A DNA stretch of 64,000 nt from Papaver somniferum. Its lineage: Eukaryota > Streptophyta > Magnoliopsida > Ranunculales > Papaveraceae. The stretch is taken from the NCBI RefSeq assembly GCF_003573695.1, contig NW_020621936.1, positions 14,260,001-14,324,000 on the forward strand, written 5' to 3'. Position numbers and translations under genes: made by a program. Below the pieces are notes generated by a model, which had not been told where the DNA came from, made no database searches, and saw only the letters and a list, made by a program, of their open reading frames with translations. The first letter of the stretch is position 1. Each line of letters starts with the position of its first letter. Shown one piece after another: positions 1 through 11,092 of this stretch.

Positions 1-302
1 CAAAACTGATTTTTGGATAATGTTCAAAGTAAACAATTATTTATGATGAGATATTGTTTTAGTTTTTCATAATTTCATGGTGAATGTTTACGTAGTATAA
101 ATGTTCATGACTTTATGAAAATCTAAGTTTCGTTCGTCTTTTGCAGGTTTCGAAGAAACGAACGAGTTTTGAGGTGTTTAACTCTTGGATTACTACTATT
201 ACTGTCGTTAGTGGAATCGTAAAGAGGTAAGAGTTAAGAATTACCATTTTTGCAGATGGATTCACTTGCATGTTGATAATTTTATGCTCCTGGTTTCAGA
301 AA

Positions 303-881
303 ATGTCAACTTCCAGCGGCAACAATTACGATTATTATTACTCCTCTTCCTCCTCCAGCTCCTCCGATGAGGATTCCAAAGCTTCTGTAGACAAATCGGA
401 AGCTAAGACAACTCACGATGAGGGAGAGAAGTCTAGCGTACCCTTGAACGATCGCAGGGTCACTTATGCTGAACTTATAAAGAGGAAGGCTGAAGATGAT
501 GAAGCCGAGAATCGTCAGCGCAGAAGGGATCGAATCCGGCGTCGAGTACAAGCGGATGAGGAGAGACGTCAATTCCTTGATGGGGTACCCTCTGACTCTG
601 ATGCTGATGTTTCTGAAGAGGAGACTGCGTGGGTATTTACAGAGTGCATGATCAAGCCTGACCGATACGAAAGAGAGTTTCGGAGGACCATGAAGCAAAT
701 TGAAGCCGAAGCTGAAGCAGAAGAAGACTCGGACTCAGATGATGATCTTGAGGCTCGTCCATACTTCATCCCTGACGCTGATTCCGATGAAGAGGAAGAT
801 AGCGATGGCAAATCTGATGAATCGGATGATGAGAAGGACAGTGATGACGAATCTGGAAATTCGGATGAGTCTGACGAGTAG
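303..881 (+). CDS. Antisense extra ORF 1 of the Tat element: acidic Ser/Asp/Glu-rich protein
   Basis: The product is about 192 residues from the ATG at 303, directly after a likely 3' splice site (pyrimidine tract then CAG at 297-299). An in-frame ATG at 270 would add 11 residues. The N-terminus carries a poly-Ser run, residues about 60-95 form a basic Arg/Lys/Glu helix, and the last third is almost entirely Asp/Glu/Ser. There is no catalytic motif, signal peptide or membrane segment. The ORF lies downstream of integrase on the opposite strand, the place where extra ORFs are known in Tat-lineage elements. Upstream bases 1-300 contain further splice-like signals (TTTTGCAG near 146 and 255), so earlier non-coding exons are possible. 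Function unknown; an acidic nuclear or chromatin-binding role is only a guess. The open frame in an otherwise broken element is notable. Confidence 0.55.
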   Translation: MSTSSGNNYDYYYSSSSSSSSDEDSKASVDKSEAKTTHDEGEKSSVPLNDRRVTYAELIKRKAEDDEAENRQRRRDRIRRRVQADEERRQFLDGVPSDSDADVSEEETAWVFTECMIKPDRYEREFRRTMKQIEAEAEAEEDSDSDDDLEARPYFIPDADSDEEEDSDGKSDESDDEKDSDDESGNSDESDE

Positions 882-1157
882 CTTTACTTCTATCTTCTTT
901 AAACATTCGAATGTTCTTTATCCTTCGTAGTAGACATTTCTTTGATGATTTGGCTGACTTTGCTTTAGAGCTAGGGCTTTCTTCTGAACAATAAATATTT
1001 TATTAATGTTGATTCCTTCTGATCGAATGAAACGGACCAAAATTCATGCGCCTGAATCCATCATACTCTCTTTTGATGATTTACGTCTTGTGAGAAGTAC
1101 CAAAATACGGTTAAGAGACAAGGGACGTGTAGAGAGCTGCGTGGCCATTCTCTGACT

Positions 1158-2386
1158 ATGTCGTTGTCAGTCCCCGGTATGTTATTTTCCTCCGCGTCTT
1201 CAGTATTGATCTCGTTTGAAGCTTAGGGTTTCCGTGAATCCCATAACTGAACTGACTGTTCGTAGAAGATAAACATCCACAGTGCCTAATATATATCTTC
1301 GAGACTTTGAGTCTATCATCTACGTGAATATTTCCTCCATTCCTGAGTCAGTTTCATCGTGCAGAGAAATTCCGATCATACCTTGTTATCGTTATATTTA
1401 GCAGTAATATTTCTTCTCAAGATGATCCTCAGTCGAAACGTGAAATAGAAGCGTCCATCTCAGTAAGTTGTATACCTTTTTCGTCTATGTCTGATAGAGA
1501 TTATCTGATCATAAGAAAATGATTTGTTACAGGATAACCAGAAGAATTCTTCATCCCATAACTCGAGGCCTAAGGGGATTGTTAGAGCTCTTGCCCGTTA
1601 CAGGTCGGCTTATGCTGAGGTTGGATCATCTGTAAGCACCCTTACAACCGTTGCAGTTCCACTATGCTCAATTTCGGTAAAATTAAATACTTCTCCGTTT
1701 CGTCACAGGCGGATGTTCGTGTCGTCGTTGATGCCAGAAGGAGAAGGAGTGGAAAGTCTGTGACCGTGGTTGACGTTGAAAACAGCAGCACCCGAGTTGG
1801 TGAAGACTCTGCAGAATCCGTAGAGATTGAACACATGGTTCACGCTCGTGAATATCCAACAGCTGGACTATCGTTTGAAGCTCCTATGATCAATAATTTC
1901 CCGGACAATGAGGTGGTTGGTGGATTCGTCATCTTCAAGTGTCACACGCCTCTTTACACCAAGATCTGGAAAAGATATGGACATATTGCTACGACCGAGG
2001 TGTGGAAGGGTTTTCTACCAACCCTCCTAACTACAGTTGCAGGGTTGTTACCGATCATTGAGGAGATTGACGAGATGCGCCTGAGAGATGTCAAGAATCA
2101 GGAATTGCACAGGTGGGATGAGATGATTTCGAATTGCGAGATATTGCGGTTCAATGTAGGATGGATTCGTCATCGGATCGAGATAATCAAGATTCATAAG
2201 GCGACGGAGGCTGCTGATACGATTTTTCTGACCACTGCTTTACTAGAGGAGGAGAAGATGCTCGCTTTGGAGTCGGCCCGGGTTGAGAAGGCGGTGCAGG
2301 AATTGAGGACGAAAACCAAAAGTTTTCAGAAGAAGCTTGACAGGGTTGCTTACAGAGATTACCCATTGTTGGATGGTTTCCTCTGA
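1158..2386 (+). CDS. Antisense extra ORF 2 of the Tat element, probably spliced
   Basis: The main exon runs 1709-2386. A preceding exon at 1533-1631 (33 codons) joins in frame through a short intron (GT at 1632, AG at 1707-1708). Another coding stretch ending at 1462 joins through an intron 1463-1532. A small first exon at ATG 1158 with donor at 1177 is plausible but unproven. The main exon encodes about 225 residues: a basic patch (ARRRRSGK), a hydrophobic segment near GLLPIIEEID, and long helices with heptad-like spacing, ending DYPLLDGFL. The stretch KIWKRYGHIATTEV followed by Trp-rich helices resembles the plant PEARLI-4/phospholipase-like domain of host proteins. That is pattern resemblance only. 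It could represent a captured host domain. Confidence 0.5.
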
Positions 2387-2581
2387 GTGAGCATTTATGA
2401 TTGTTGTTTTTGAATAGGTTTAAGCTTATGGTTAGGTGGAATAATTGTTCATGATATGAAGGAATTTTGCTCATTTATGAAATGTTTAATGAACAAAGGA
2501 GCATTTGCACGCTCTTTGGAGGAATGAAAATTACATTTTTGAAAATGCTTGAAATGATGAAAAGGTAATTGCTTTCATGAA

Positions 2582-4100
2582 TCAGGCGTAACAGGCTTTG
2601 AGCCATTTTCCATTGATTATATTCCCTTCAACTCCTCCATCCACAGCTAAGATCCTGTAGTACCCACTGGATACTGCCTTGATGACTACATATGGTCCCT
2701 CCCATTTCGGAGAGAACTTGTGAGCGTACATATCTTGTTGAATATGTTTTGCTGTCTTTAATACCATATCTCCCACTTGAAATGTTCGAGGTATTACCAT
2801 TTTGTTGTATACCCTGGAGATCCTTTGTTTGTAGGTTTCTATGTATTTTTCCACCTTAGCCCTCCTTGACTCGAGCATGTCTAGTTCAGCGATTCTTGAC
2901 TTGGATACTTCGGCCTCATCCCATTGTACTCCACTGGATGTTGCAATCCTTGCTGAAGGAATTTTGATTTCTGCTGGAAGTATGGCGTCTGCTCCGTAGA
3001 CGAGGGAATATGGCGAAGTTCCGATTGAGCTTGGTGCGGTTCGATAAGCCCATAGAGCCATAGGCAGCTGTTCATGCCACGTTCGAGGATTGTCATGAAT
3101 TGTCCGACTGAGAATTCATCAAAGTTTTGTTGGTGCTCTCCGCTTGTCCGTTTCCTTGGGGATAATATGGTGTGGAGAAGACTTGTTTGATGTCGTATTC
3201 CTCGAGCAGTTCAGTCACATGTTTATTGGCGAAAGGAGTTCCATTATCAGTAACAATGTGTTTAGGAACACCGAATCTACATATTATGTGCTCTTTGATG
3301 AAGGCTGCAATCGTGACTCCGGTGGTGCTTCGAAGAGGAATCGCTTCAACCCACTTGGTGAAATACTCAGTTGCAGTGATGATGTATTCATGCTGCTTTG
3401 AAGATGCTGGATTGATCTTCCCGATGATATCCAGTCCCCAGCTGTAGAAGGGCCATGGACTATTCACAGAATTCAACGGGAGACAAGGAGTGTGGATAAG
3501 ATTACCATGGATTTGGCATTGGTGACACCTCTGAACGTATGCAGCTGCATCGTCTTCCATGGTCGGCCAGTAATATTTCTCATGGACTTGAAGAAATAAT
3601 TTTCTCTTTCCTTGATGTTCTCCATCGTGCATTTCCTTCAGAATTGTTGGGATTTCATGTTCAGCTAAACATCTCAGTAAATTCCCACCAAAGCTTTTGC
3701 GGTATAAGATCCCGTCAAGAAAGACAAATCTCTTAGCTCTCTGAATGAGTTTGACTGCTTGCTTCTTTTCTGTTGGTAGTTCGTTGTCCCGGAGATGTTT
3801 GATGTAAGGCTCCCTCCAGTCCCCAGTGTTGTGGACTGTCAAAACCTCTAAGTGATGGGAAGGTGTCTGAAAATTGGGACAAGATCCTTGTAGATCCCTT
3901 GCTTGAGCTTCCATGGAAGGCCAGTAGTATCCTGCCCTCTGAAACCTTCTGTAAAGTGTTACTACTAGTGTTTGTCCGCAGATTTCTTCGTGTATGCGCT
4001 TGAGTTGTTCTCCCGCTTCGTCGTTTCCAAGACACCGTGATATGGATCCATCAGGGTTTCGGTAATACAACGCCTCGTGAAGCAGGAAATAATTCTTCAA
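2582..4100 (-). pseudogene. Integrase region of Tat pol, frameshifted, with duplicated zinc-binding module
   Basis: Two overlapping minus-strand frames (4100-3093 and 3061-2582) together cover integrase. Two consecutive H2C2-like modules are visible, each ending in YYWP.ME and a Cys pair (around 3990-3860 and 3610-3500). In the first, the second Cys of the final pair has become Phe (CPNF). The DDE core follows: WGLDIIGK (Asp), IVTDNGTPF (Asp), YYPQGNGQAE (Glu). The frame breaks near 3093, after which the C-terminal part continues (ALWAYRTAPSSIG, then a GPY/F-like KWEGPYVVIKAV). The integrase is not usable as one polypeptide. Confidence 0.85.
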
Positions 4101-6117
4101 TTCTTTGAGGCTGATTTGCCTTCTGAAATAGAGCTGCTCAATTCATGAATGATGGGTGCTCGCCAATCGTCTGTTGAAATGTCTTCGACTTGAGTGAGCC
4201 AGGTAGATGACCCAGTACGCCTCTGTACAGTGATTGTTTTCTCTGCCCCTTCGAACTGCAGATTAGAAGCGAGAGTTGCTAGGCAGTCGGCATGCCTGTT
4301 GTTGGTCCGTCCAGTATGGACGATCGTGGCATCAACAAAATGAGTTAATAGTCGATGATCTTCGGTTCGGATTGGAGCGAGCGTGATTTCCTTGAGAGAG
4401 TATGCTCCATTCATCTGATTGACCAGTAACTTTGAATCTCCTCTTATTTCAAGGTGTGTCGCTCCTGCTCTCTTGGCCAGGGACAATCCTAATAAGAAGG
4501 CTTCATATTCTGCTGAATTGTTGGTGCAGTGAAATCCAACTTGAACGAATGTGAGAAAACTTCACCAGATGGGGACACCAGCACTATTCCCGCTCCTCCG
4601 GTGTCATTGCTAGGGATGGTGGATCCATCAAAGTATAGAATCCATGTTTCTTCTTTGATAACTAAGATATTTGGAAATTCACCGGGTACATCCTCGTGTA
4701 ATGTTGTCGTATCTTCTCTTGGAAAAGCAGCGAGCAAGTATGCAACTGCTTGGCCTTTGATCGCTTTGGGCGGCGTGCAAGCTATGTAAAATTCTGACAT
4801 CTGGAGTAGCCACTTCGCTGATCTCCCTATCAAGGTTGGCTTTGATAGCAGGAACTTTATAGGATCAACTTCGGAGACGAGTACGACCCTGTTGGACAGT
4901 AAATAGTGCCTGAACTTCTTTATTGCATTTACTAATGCTATACATGCCCTTTCAGCCTTTGGATATCGGAGTTGAGCGTCTCTCATTGTGCGGTTGAAGT
5001 AGTAGATTGGTCGTTCGATGCCTCTGTCGTCTTCCTGAGCAAGGAGTGCTCCGATAGAAACGTCACTGGAGGCTGTGTAAAGAATCAGGGGTCTTCCATG
5101 TAATGGAGACTTCATGACAGCAGGTGACGATAGTATCTGTTCTATCTTATGGAAAGCTTCTTGTCGAACGGGTGTCCAGGTGAAACTTGTTCCTTTCTTC
5201 AGTAGAGGGGTAAATGAGGCAATGAGTTGAGCCAATCCAAGAATAAAGCGTCGAATATAATTTACCTTGCCCATAAAACTTTGTATTTCCTTCACGGTGC
5301 GTGGAGGAGACATGGTGGTGATAGCTTTCGTCTTGTCCGGATCGACTTTGATTCCTTCGGCTGTGACTAGGAATCCTAAAAACTTTCCAGAGGAAACACC
5401 AAAAGCGCACTTCAAAGGATTCATCTTTAATTTGTATTCTCTGCATCTCCCGAATACTTGTCTCAAGACTTCGAGGTGAGACGTTCGAGTCTTCGATTTT
5501 ACCACCACATCATCGACGTAGTCTTCCACTTGTTTGTGCATCATGTCGTGGAATATGGCAGTCATGGCTGGTTGATAAGTGGCACCTGCATTCTTTAATC
5601 CAAAGGGCATCACAATTTAGTGGAAGTTCCCAATGGGAGCACGGAATGCAGTCTTGTTGGCGTCATGCTGATACATCTTGATCTGGTTGTATCCGCTGTA
5701 ACCATCCATGAATGAGAACATACCGTGTCCACTAGTTGTGTCGACGAGCATATCAATGTTGGGTAGAGGAAAATCATCCTTTGGACAACATTTATTCAGG
5801 TTCCTGAAATCGACGCAACATCTGATTTGACCATTTTTCTTCTTGACGGGAACAACATTTGCCAGCCATGTTGGATGTTGAATAGGCTTGATGAATCATG
5901 CTGCTAGTAGTTTCTGGATCTCGACTTTGATTTGCTCCTCGACTTCATGTCTAAATTTCCTAGGAGGTTGTTTGACAGCTTTGGAGCTAGGAACAATGTG
6001 CAGGTGGTGGGTGACCAGTTTGTCATCTAGAGCGGGCATTTCCTCATACGTCCAGGCAAAAACATCTTGATATTCTTTCAACAGCTTTATCAACTCTGCC
6101 CGCTCCTCTGATGACAA
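4097..6117 (-). pseudogene. Reverse transcriptase, RNase H and second RNase H of Tat pol, interrupted
   Basis: The segment 6117-5896 holds the RT approach region (DVFAWTYEEMPALD). It is cut by TGA where a Gly codon is expected, just before FIKPIQH. A TAA at 5614-5616 just precedes VMPFGLKN. The long frame 5613-4489 carries the RT active site YVDDVVV, the thumb, and the classical RNase H (ILYTASSDVSIGALL). The additional RNase H begins ILYFDGST at about 4640 and shifts frame near 4489. It continues at 4486-4097 with RGDSKLLVNQMNG and the terminal HADCLATLA. This dual-RNase H order places the element in the Tat lineage. Confidence 0.85.
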
Positions 6118-6309
6118 TGCTGAACTAATCAGGATCGGCCTTGGATCATCCTCAGTCCCAATATTGATTGTCTCGAGATCATCGGTGGTAGAGTCAGTGC
6201 CGTCTTGTAATTGTCGTGGGGCGTTTTGAACCTCTTCTTGAAGTGACGGTTCGTTCTGACATGATTCTTCAGGGTGGGGAGACTTTTCATCGTTCTCCCC
6301 GATTAATTG

Positions 6310-7316
6310 CTAATCTTCCCGTCGGCGATAAACGATCCTCCCCTCCGCATCACGGCTGGTTATGAAGTTTGATCCTGGAGTTGAAACTTGATCATTATGG
6401 CGTTTAACCGGTGTAGTAGATGACTTAATCGCCTTAGCATCTGAGGATGATGGCTTGTCAGCTACCTTTTCAATAGCCTTCCAACATGGAAGCGGGATGC
6501 TGCAAACCTTGCTTGGAGGCTCCGAGATGCTCTTTTGAGATTCAAAGAACTCAGCATCGTAGACAAGAGCATAAGGAGATGACGAAGCTGGGATGCGAAC
6601 GATCTTGTTGTTGAGTAGTGCCTTCATGCATTGATGGTACGTGGAAGGGACCACCTTGTTATCATGGAGCCATGGGCGCCCAAGTATCATGTGATAGTCG
6701 GGCTCTTGTTAGATCACATGGAACTTGACTTTTGACTGAATAGGCCCTACCTTCAAATCGATGTATGCATACCCATATGTATGGATCTGACTTCCTTAAA
6801 ATCCTGTCATCAGGATAGGGTGCCAGAAATCTTGTGCTGTGGGAATCTGGCCGTCTTGAGAGTCTTCATAGTGACAATATTTGTAGAAGCACCTGTATCA
6901 ATGAGGGATCTCTTGAATTCGTAGTCTCTGATGAAGCAAGTCACATATAGGGCTCGATTGTGTCCTTCGTCTGCCATGCGGTCTTCTTCTCCAAAAGTGA
7001 TGTTGTTGATTGAATGGTCAGACATTGCGGGTGTTTCCTCAGTTGTTAGGCACGACGGAGTCAGAGGTATGTCTGACGATATTTGGTTGAGCTCAGCGAA
7101 TGTACTCGTAGATTGATCTCTGGAGAAGTGTAGAAGCTCACATAAACTTTCGATCAGATGTGCAACTTCTTGGTCCACAGGCTTTTCGTAAGTAGTGAAG
7201 TTGTTGGTTTGAGGGGTATCATTGGAAGTAACGCTGGGATGATCTACCACTTCTGCTCTTAAGATTTTTGTCAATTTTACCATACAGTTGAAGAGTTCAT
7301 CGATTGCCTCTTTCAA
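6310..7316 (-). pseudogene. Protease region of Tat gag-pol, broken
   Basis: The frame 7316-6810 contains a retropepsin motif LIDTGASTNIV (around 6900) preceded by RALYVTCFIRDYEF. The frame ends at 6810. A second frame, 6690-6310, starts ILGRPWLHDNKVVPSTYHQ, the ILGRPWL flap/C-terminal motif of retropepsins. The two pieces need a frame change in 6690-6810, so no continuous protease is encoded. The frame upstream of the active site is hydrophilic and shows no CCHC knuckle. Confidence 0.8.
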
Positions 7317-7354
7317 TCGATTGATGCTCCTAGTCAGAATTTCTTGCCTCTGTG

Positions 7355-7528
7355 CTAATCAGCCAATAATGGGATTTCTCCGTCGAACGCATCAATAGAG
7401 GAAAAAGGAGTAGTAAAGTAGGAGTGACGAATATTACCAGAGTCGTTCGGACGAGCGTGAGGAATGTCGCCATTTGAAATAATCTGGTTAGGGTTTGGAG
7501 CTTCTGATGAAGACCTAAGACCAACCAT
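7355..7528 (-). pseudogene. N-terminal stub of Tat gag
   Basis: A 57-codon frame starts with ATG at 7528, 58 nt inside the LTR boundary, and ends at TAG 7355-7357. It is Ser/Asn/Pro-rich and no capsid-like fold is recognisable. The protease motif lies only about 450 nt further on, which leaves no room for a normal gag. The body of gag and its zinc knuckle appear to have been deleted. Its position right after the LTR is the main evidence for calling it gag. Confidence 0.5.
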
Positions 7529-7589
7529 CTTTTGAAAGCTTGAGATTGCAACCGAGAGAATGATCTCCCACTATGGTCGCCAATCTGTA

Positions 7590-7590
7590 G
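7590..7590 (-). other. LTR / internal junction zone of the Tat element
   Basis: Around this base the minus-strand LTR ends in ...CCATCTACA and the internal leader begins. It marks the origin of minus-strand DNA synthesis of the element. The primer tRNA is unidentified. Confidence 0.4.
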
Positions 7591-9039
7591 ATGGGGCAAA
7601 ACGATTTGCTAGTTTTCACGGGATTGAGGAGACGACCGTAAGGAGGAGACTCCTTGAACCGAGCGAAATTTTCAACCTCACACAGATGCACTGCAAGAAG
7701 GGAGTGCTTTGAATTCGAGAGATCAATCTGTAGTACTCCGGCCTAAACCAAGACAATGGCCACTCCAGAGTAAATTCGGTCACAAGAGAAGATGGGTTGA
7801 TCTGTAGAGGGAAGCTGAGAAATATGTGGAATCAATGCTAATCAAAAATTGTGGGTGTGTTGTGAATTCTGAATAAGATAAGTTCTGAAAGATTGAATTT
7901 GCTCTGTTGAGACTAATTGATCAAATGATGAGTTGTTAATCTCGTGCTGTCTGTGAGACGTGAGATCGTTGTTCTTGTTTTCAATCATGATTCAGAGATT
8001 TATTTATATCGCTGGAATTGTAGATACCATGATCCCATGAAGTGTGACAGTTGATGGAATCAAAGAGTGGGGAAATGGAAATCGTGTTTGAAACCAGTTG
8101 TTCATCATGCAGAGACTTGGTCGATTTTCCATCCACTACTTTGTTAACTCCTTCAACTGATTGCACGACTTGCTCGCATTCCATCGTGTATATGAACACA
8201 CGTGCCGTAGACCTCCAAACCAAAACCCTAGTTGATATCCCCCATGTGACACGATTGACGTCTCGTGGTTAATTAGTCAGTTGTTGACTTCATGGCTTTA
8301 TGGGACGATGAGTCCATGTATTTACTGAGTGGAACATGATTTTGCAAAATGTTCTGAAAATCATTAATTGAACGTGTCTGTTGAGACAGAGGTATATTTC
8401 TCGCGTTGATAGTTGAGGCGAGAAAGTATTGCTCATTCGATGAATTGTTGAATATTGATAGTTGAACCAATATTCCTTGATTTGAGCAAATATTGCTTAT
8501 CTGAGCAAGTGTTGCTCGTCTGATGAATTATTGGTAGCGTGACCAAAATAAAACATCTAATTGAGAATACTGGTAGTTGAACCGAGTATAATAAATAAAA
8601 TGATGGCCATGAGATCGTCGTAAAATTATTAGTGTTCGAATCTGGAATTATGATCCTGGGACTCAGAAACCCTAATTTGATCAATTGATGACCAATCGAT
8701 GGTTTATTGAAAATTTAACCATGGACTGAAAGAGGAACCAGCTACATGGGATCATGGATCAACCATGTAGCGCCCATATGCTCGCGTGAACAAATACCAA
8801 GATCTCCTGAAGAGTTGGTGAAAGGATGATCAAATGCTGGTTCAATCGTTTCTCATATAATGCTCGTCTGAGCCTTAGGTGATAAAACCTAATTGATTAT
8901 GAAGAGGTGAGGGACCGACCAAGGGGTCATGAAACCGTCCTTGGGTGGTCACGGGATCGACTGACGATCATTCTGTCAAATTCCAAAATTATTTGGAGGA
9001 GTTTTGGACCTAATACGTGCAATTGCGCAAATTAGGTCA

Positions 9040-10110
9040 AATCGTGAAAATACGTGGGACCGGCTTCTTGAAAGGCAAAGAGACAACCTTGGTCGGTCAA
9101 GGTAACATGCTCACATCACCAGGGTGTCCGTGTTTCAGTCCTGAGAATTTTGATATTTTCTGGCGTGCGTTTGAGCAACCATTTGAGAAAATATGACAAA
9201 ATCAGGGTTTTGCTGAAACTGAGGAAACTTCATGAGATGAAGGAAAATAATTATAAAATGAAGGAATGATGAAGTGTGGGACCGCTGAGGCCGAGGCATG
9301 GTCGGCCGGCCAGTGACCACGGTCCCGTGGTGCTTTTCTTATTTTTATATTATTTTTCATGAATTTATGAAAATATCATAAAATAAAGGAATTTGTTAAA
9401 ACTACGGAGTTTCCTTGAAGTGAAGGAGTTTCCACGGGATCAAGGAAGCAAATAATATTAAAAAATAATAAAATAAGGGCGTGTGAGACCAGACAGGGCA
9501 TGGCCCGCCGGCTTGGGCCCGGTCCCACGAGTTTCCCTAATTTTTATGTATTTTCCGTGTATTTTTCCATGATTTGAAGGATTTTTCCTAATTTGAGAGA
9601 AATACCATGAAATCAAGGAGTTTCATGGGATGAAGGAAACCTTAAAATAATAATAAAATAAAGGGGTGTGTGGGACCGACTAGGGCATGGACGACCGGCT
9701 GGGCCCGGTCCCACGGGTTTCCCTAATTTTATATTATTTTCATGTATTTATGAAAATACCATGAGATGAAGGAGTTTTCATGAGATTAGGGAAATAATAA
9801 TAAAATAATGAGGAACCATGAGGTGTGGGGCCGGCCGGGATCAAGGCATGGCCGGCTGGCCAATAATCACGGCCATACAATATTTTTTCCAATTTTATAT
9901 TATTTCCTTCGTGCGAAGGAAGCACCATGAAACTAAGGAGTTTCCTCAAACGAAGGATGTTTGTTCAAATGAAAGGATTTTTATAAGATCAAGGAAAATA
10001 ACAAAAAATATGATAAAATATAAAACTGGTGTGGGATTGGCCACGGCACGGCCGGCCGGTGAACCTAATCTCTTGGCGCCTTGGTCAATATTTTAATTAT
10101 TTATTATTTT
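9040..10110. repeat. Degenerate tandem repeat inside the Tat LTR, about 150-220 bp units
   Basis: Six units are recognised by a GC-rich core (GTGTGGGACCGGC ... GGCATGGCCGGCCGG) at about 9052, 9275, 9482, 9665, 9822 and 10028. The cores alternate with AT-rich stretches built on ATGAAGGAGTTTCATGAGAT-like phrases. Unit length drifts from roughly 150 to 220 bp and divergence is high. Tandem arrays are known in Tat-lineage elements and can seed satellites. Confidence 0.75.
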
Positions 10111-10390
10111 TCTTCCTATTTTGCATAGGTTCATCGTTTCTTCGTATTTTGAAATACTCGTTCGTCCGGTGATTGTTAGTGCATCATCGTTGAGTACACT
10201 TGCACCTTTTGAGCCGGAGCTTACTCGGAAGTAACTCAGACTCCCGTGCGTTGAATATTTATTACTAACCCATGGAATTCTGCTGGGAAGAACCATAGAT
10301 TGAAGTAACGAAATACTGCGAAAATATTTGAATATTTTCAGAAATTCAGTGGATGAATCCAAGAATTTAGGAATAATTAACTTATGGCTC

Positions 10391-10397
10391 TATATAA
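10391..10397 (-). promoter_or_regulatory. Candidate TATA box of the Tat LTR
   Basis: The plus strand reads CTATATAAGC; on the minus strand this is GCTTATATAG, about 375 nt inside the LTR start at 10772, a suitable place for a U3 promoter. No start site can be verified. Confidence 0.35.
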
Positions 10398-10772
10398 GCA
10401 GAGCAAGGTGTCTGGAAGCATTAATTATTCTGACATGAGCTTGCTGGAGCTTCATATCCTTTACATAGTCAGGGAAACTCGTTGTTTGTATCCTGAAGAC
10501 GTTATCGCTTTATACTAGCAGAGCAAGTTGTCTAGGAGCCGTCAATCTCGTGATTCTATATAGAAATAATTACTGAAGTGTTCAGTATTCATGAGATATG
10601 CTGTTGTCCAGCCGAGAGACTACATATCCGCATGTACTCTGAGAGAAAGTATTCTCAGTCAGAGATTCGATGAGACACTCGTGTCTCAATACTTGCGTCT
10701 GATTGCTGGATCAGAAGTTCGTATAATTATGGGTTTTCGATTTTAGCCTTTGTCGAAAATCCACCATCTACA

Positions 10773-11092
10773 CTAGTTCAATTGACTCAAATGAACTAGT
10801 TAGAGAGTTGTTCAATTGCTATGAGATCTTATGTAACTACACAAGACACAATTGAAACAAAGATGATTCGATTTGATGAATCGGCTCATGAACTTTATAG
10901 CCACGGTTTGCATAAAGCATTCCTCAGTAATTTAAGTTTCATGTTCAGAGCACATCTTTAGATCATAACCACTTAATCTCACAAACAAGTTCGCGGACTT
11001 AAGGCAACCGGCAGAGTTTTCCAAACTCAGCAGAAAATCTCGGCAAAGAGACTTCCGCCAGTTCGCAGATGGTAGGTTCGGAAACCTACAAT
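10773..11092 (-). repeat. LTR fragment (family B), left part
   Basis: Reverse-complement matches the 47844-50381 LTR family, for example the stretch around 10850-10910 against 48820-48900 (TTTCAATTGTGTCTTGT and flanking bases). The Tat element interrupts it at 10772/10773. It continues after the 11093-13511 insertion. Confidence 0.7.

Larger units (their letters stand above)
1..10772 (-). mobile_element. Tat-lineage Ty3/gypsy retrotransposon, left end outside the window
   Basis: Read on the minus strand, the order is LTR (7586-10772), a primer-binding region just below 7586, a gag stub, protease, reverse transcriptase, RNase H, a second RNase H-like domain and integrase (ending near 2582). 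Two plus-strand ORFs follow between pol and the 3' LTR, which lies beyond base 1. RT-RH followed by an additional RNase H before integrase is the known signature of the Tat lineage (Ogre/Retand relatives). Several stops and frameshifts show that pol is dead. The element is inserted in an older LTR that resumes at 10773. The target duplication cannot be checked because the left end is missing. Confidence 0.85.
7586..10772 (-). repeat. 5' LTR of the Tat element (3.2 kb)
   Basis: The plus-strand boundaries are TGTAGATGG at 7586 and CCATCTACA ending at 10772, a perfect 9-bp terminal inverted repeat with TG/CA ends. On the minus strand the LTR starts at 10772. Next to its downstream end the internal region begins GATTGGCGACCATAGTGGG, the likely primer-binding region; I could not assign the tRNA. 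Similar but shorter LTR sequence recurs at about 15985-17100 and 18446-19602. The centre holds GC-rich tandem repeats. Confidence 0.85.

Noticed and set aside
306..811. Minus-strand ORFs of 130 and 80 residues.
   Set aside because: Antisense shadows of the acidic Ser/Asp ORF, caused by its GA-rich codons.
10391..10540. Repeated GCAGAGCAAGxTGTCTxGxAGC phrases as a possible RNA gene.
   Set aside because: They are a short duplicated phrase in the LTR with no tRNA or snRNA fold.
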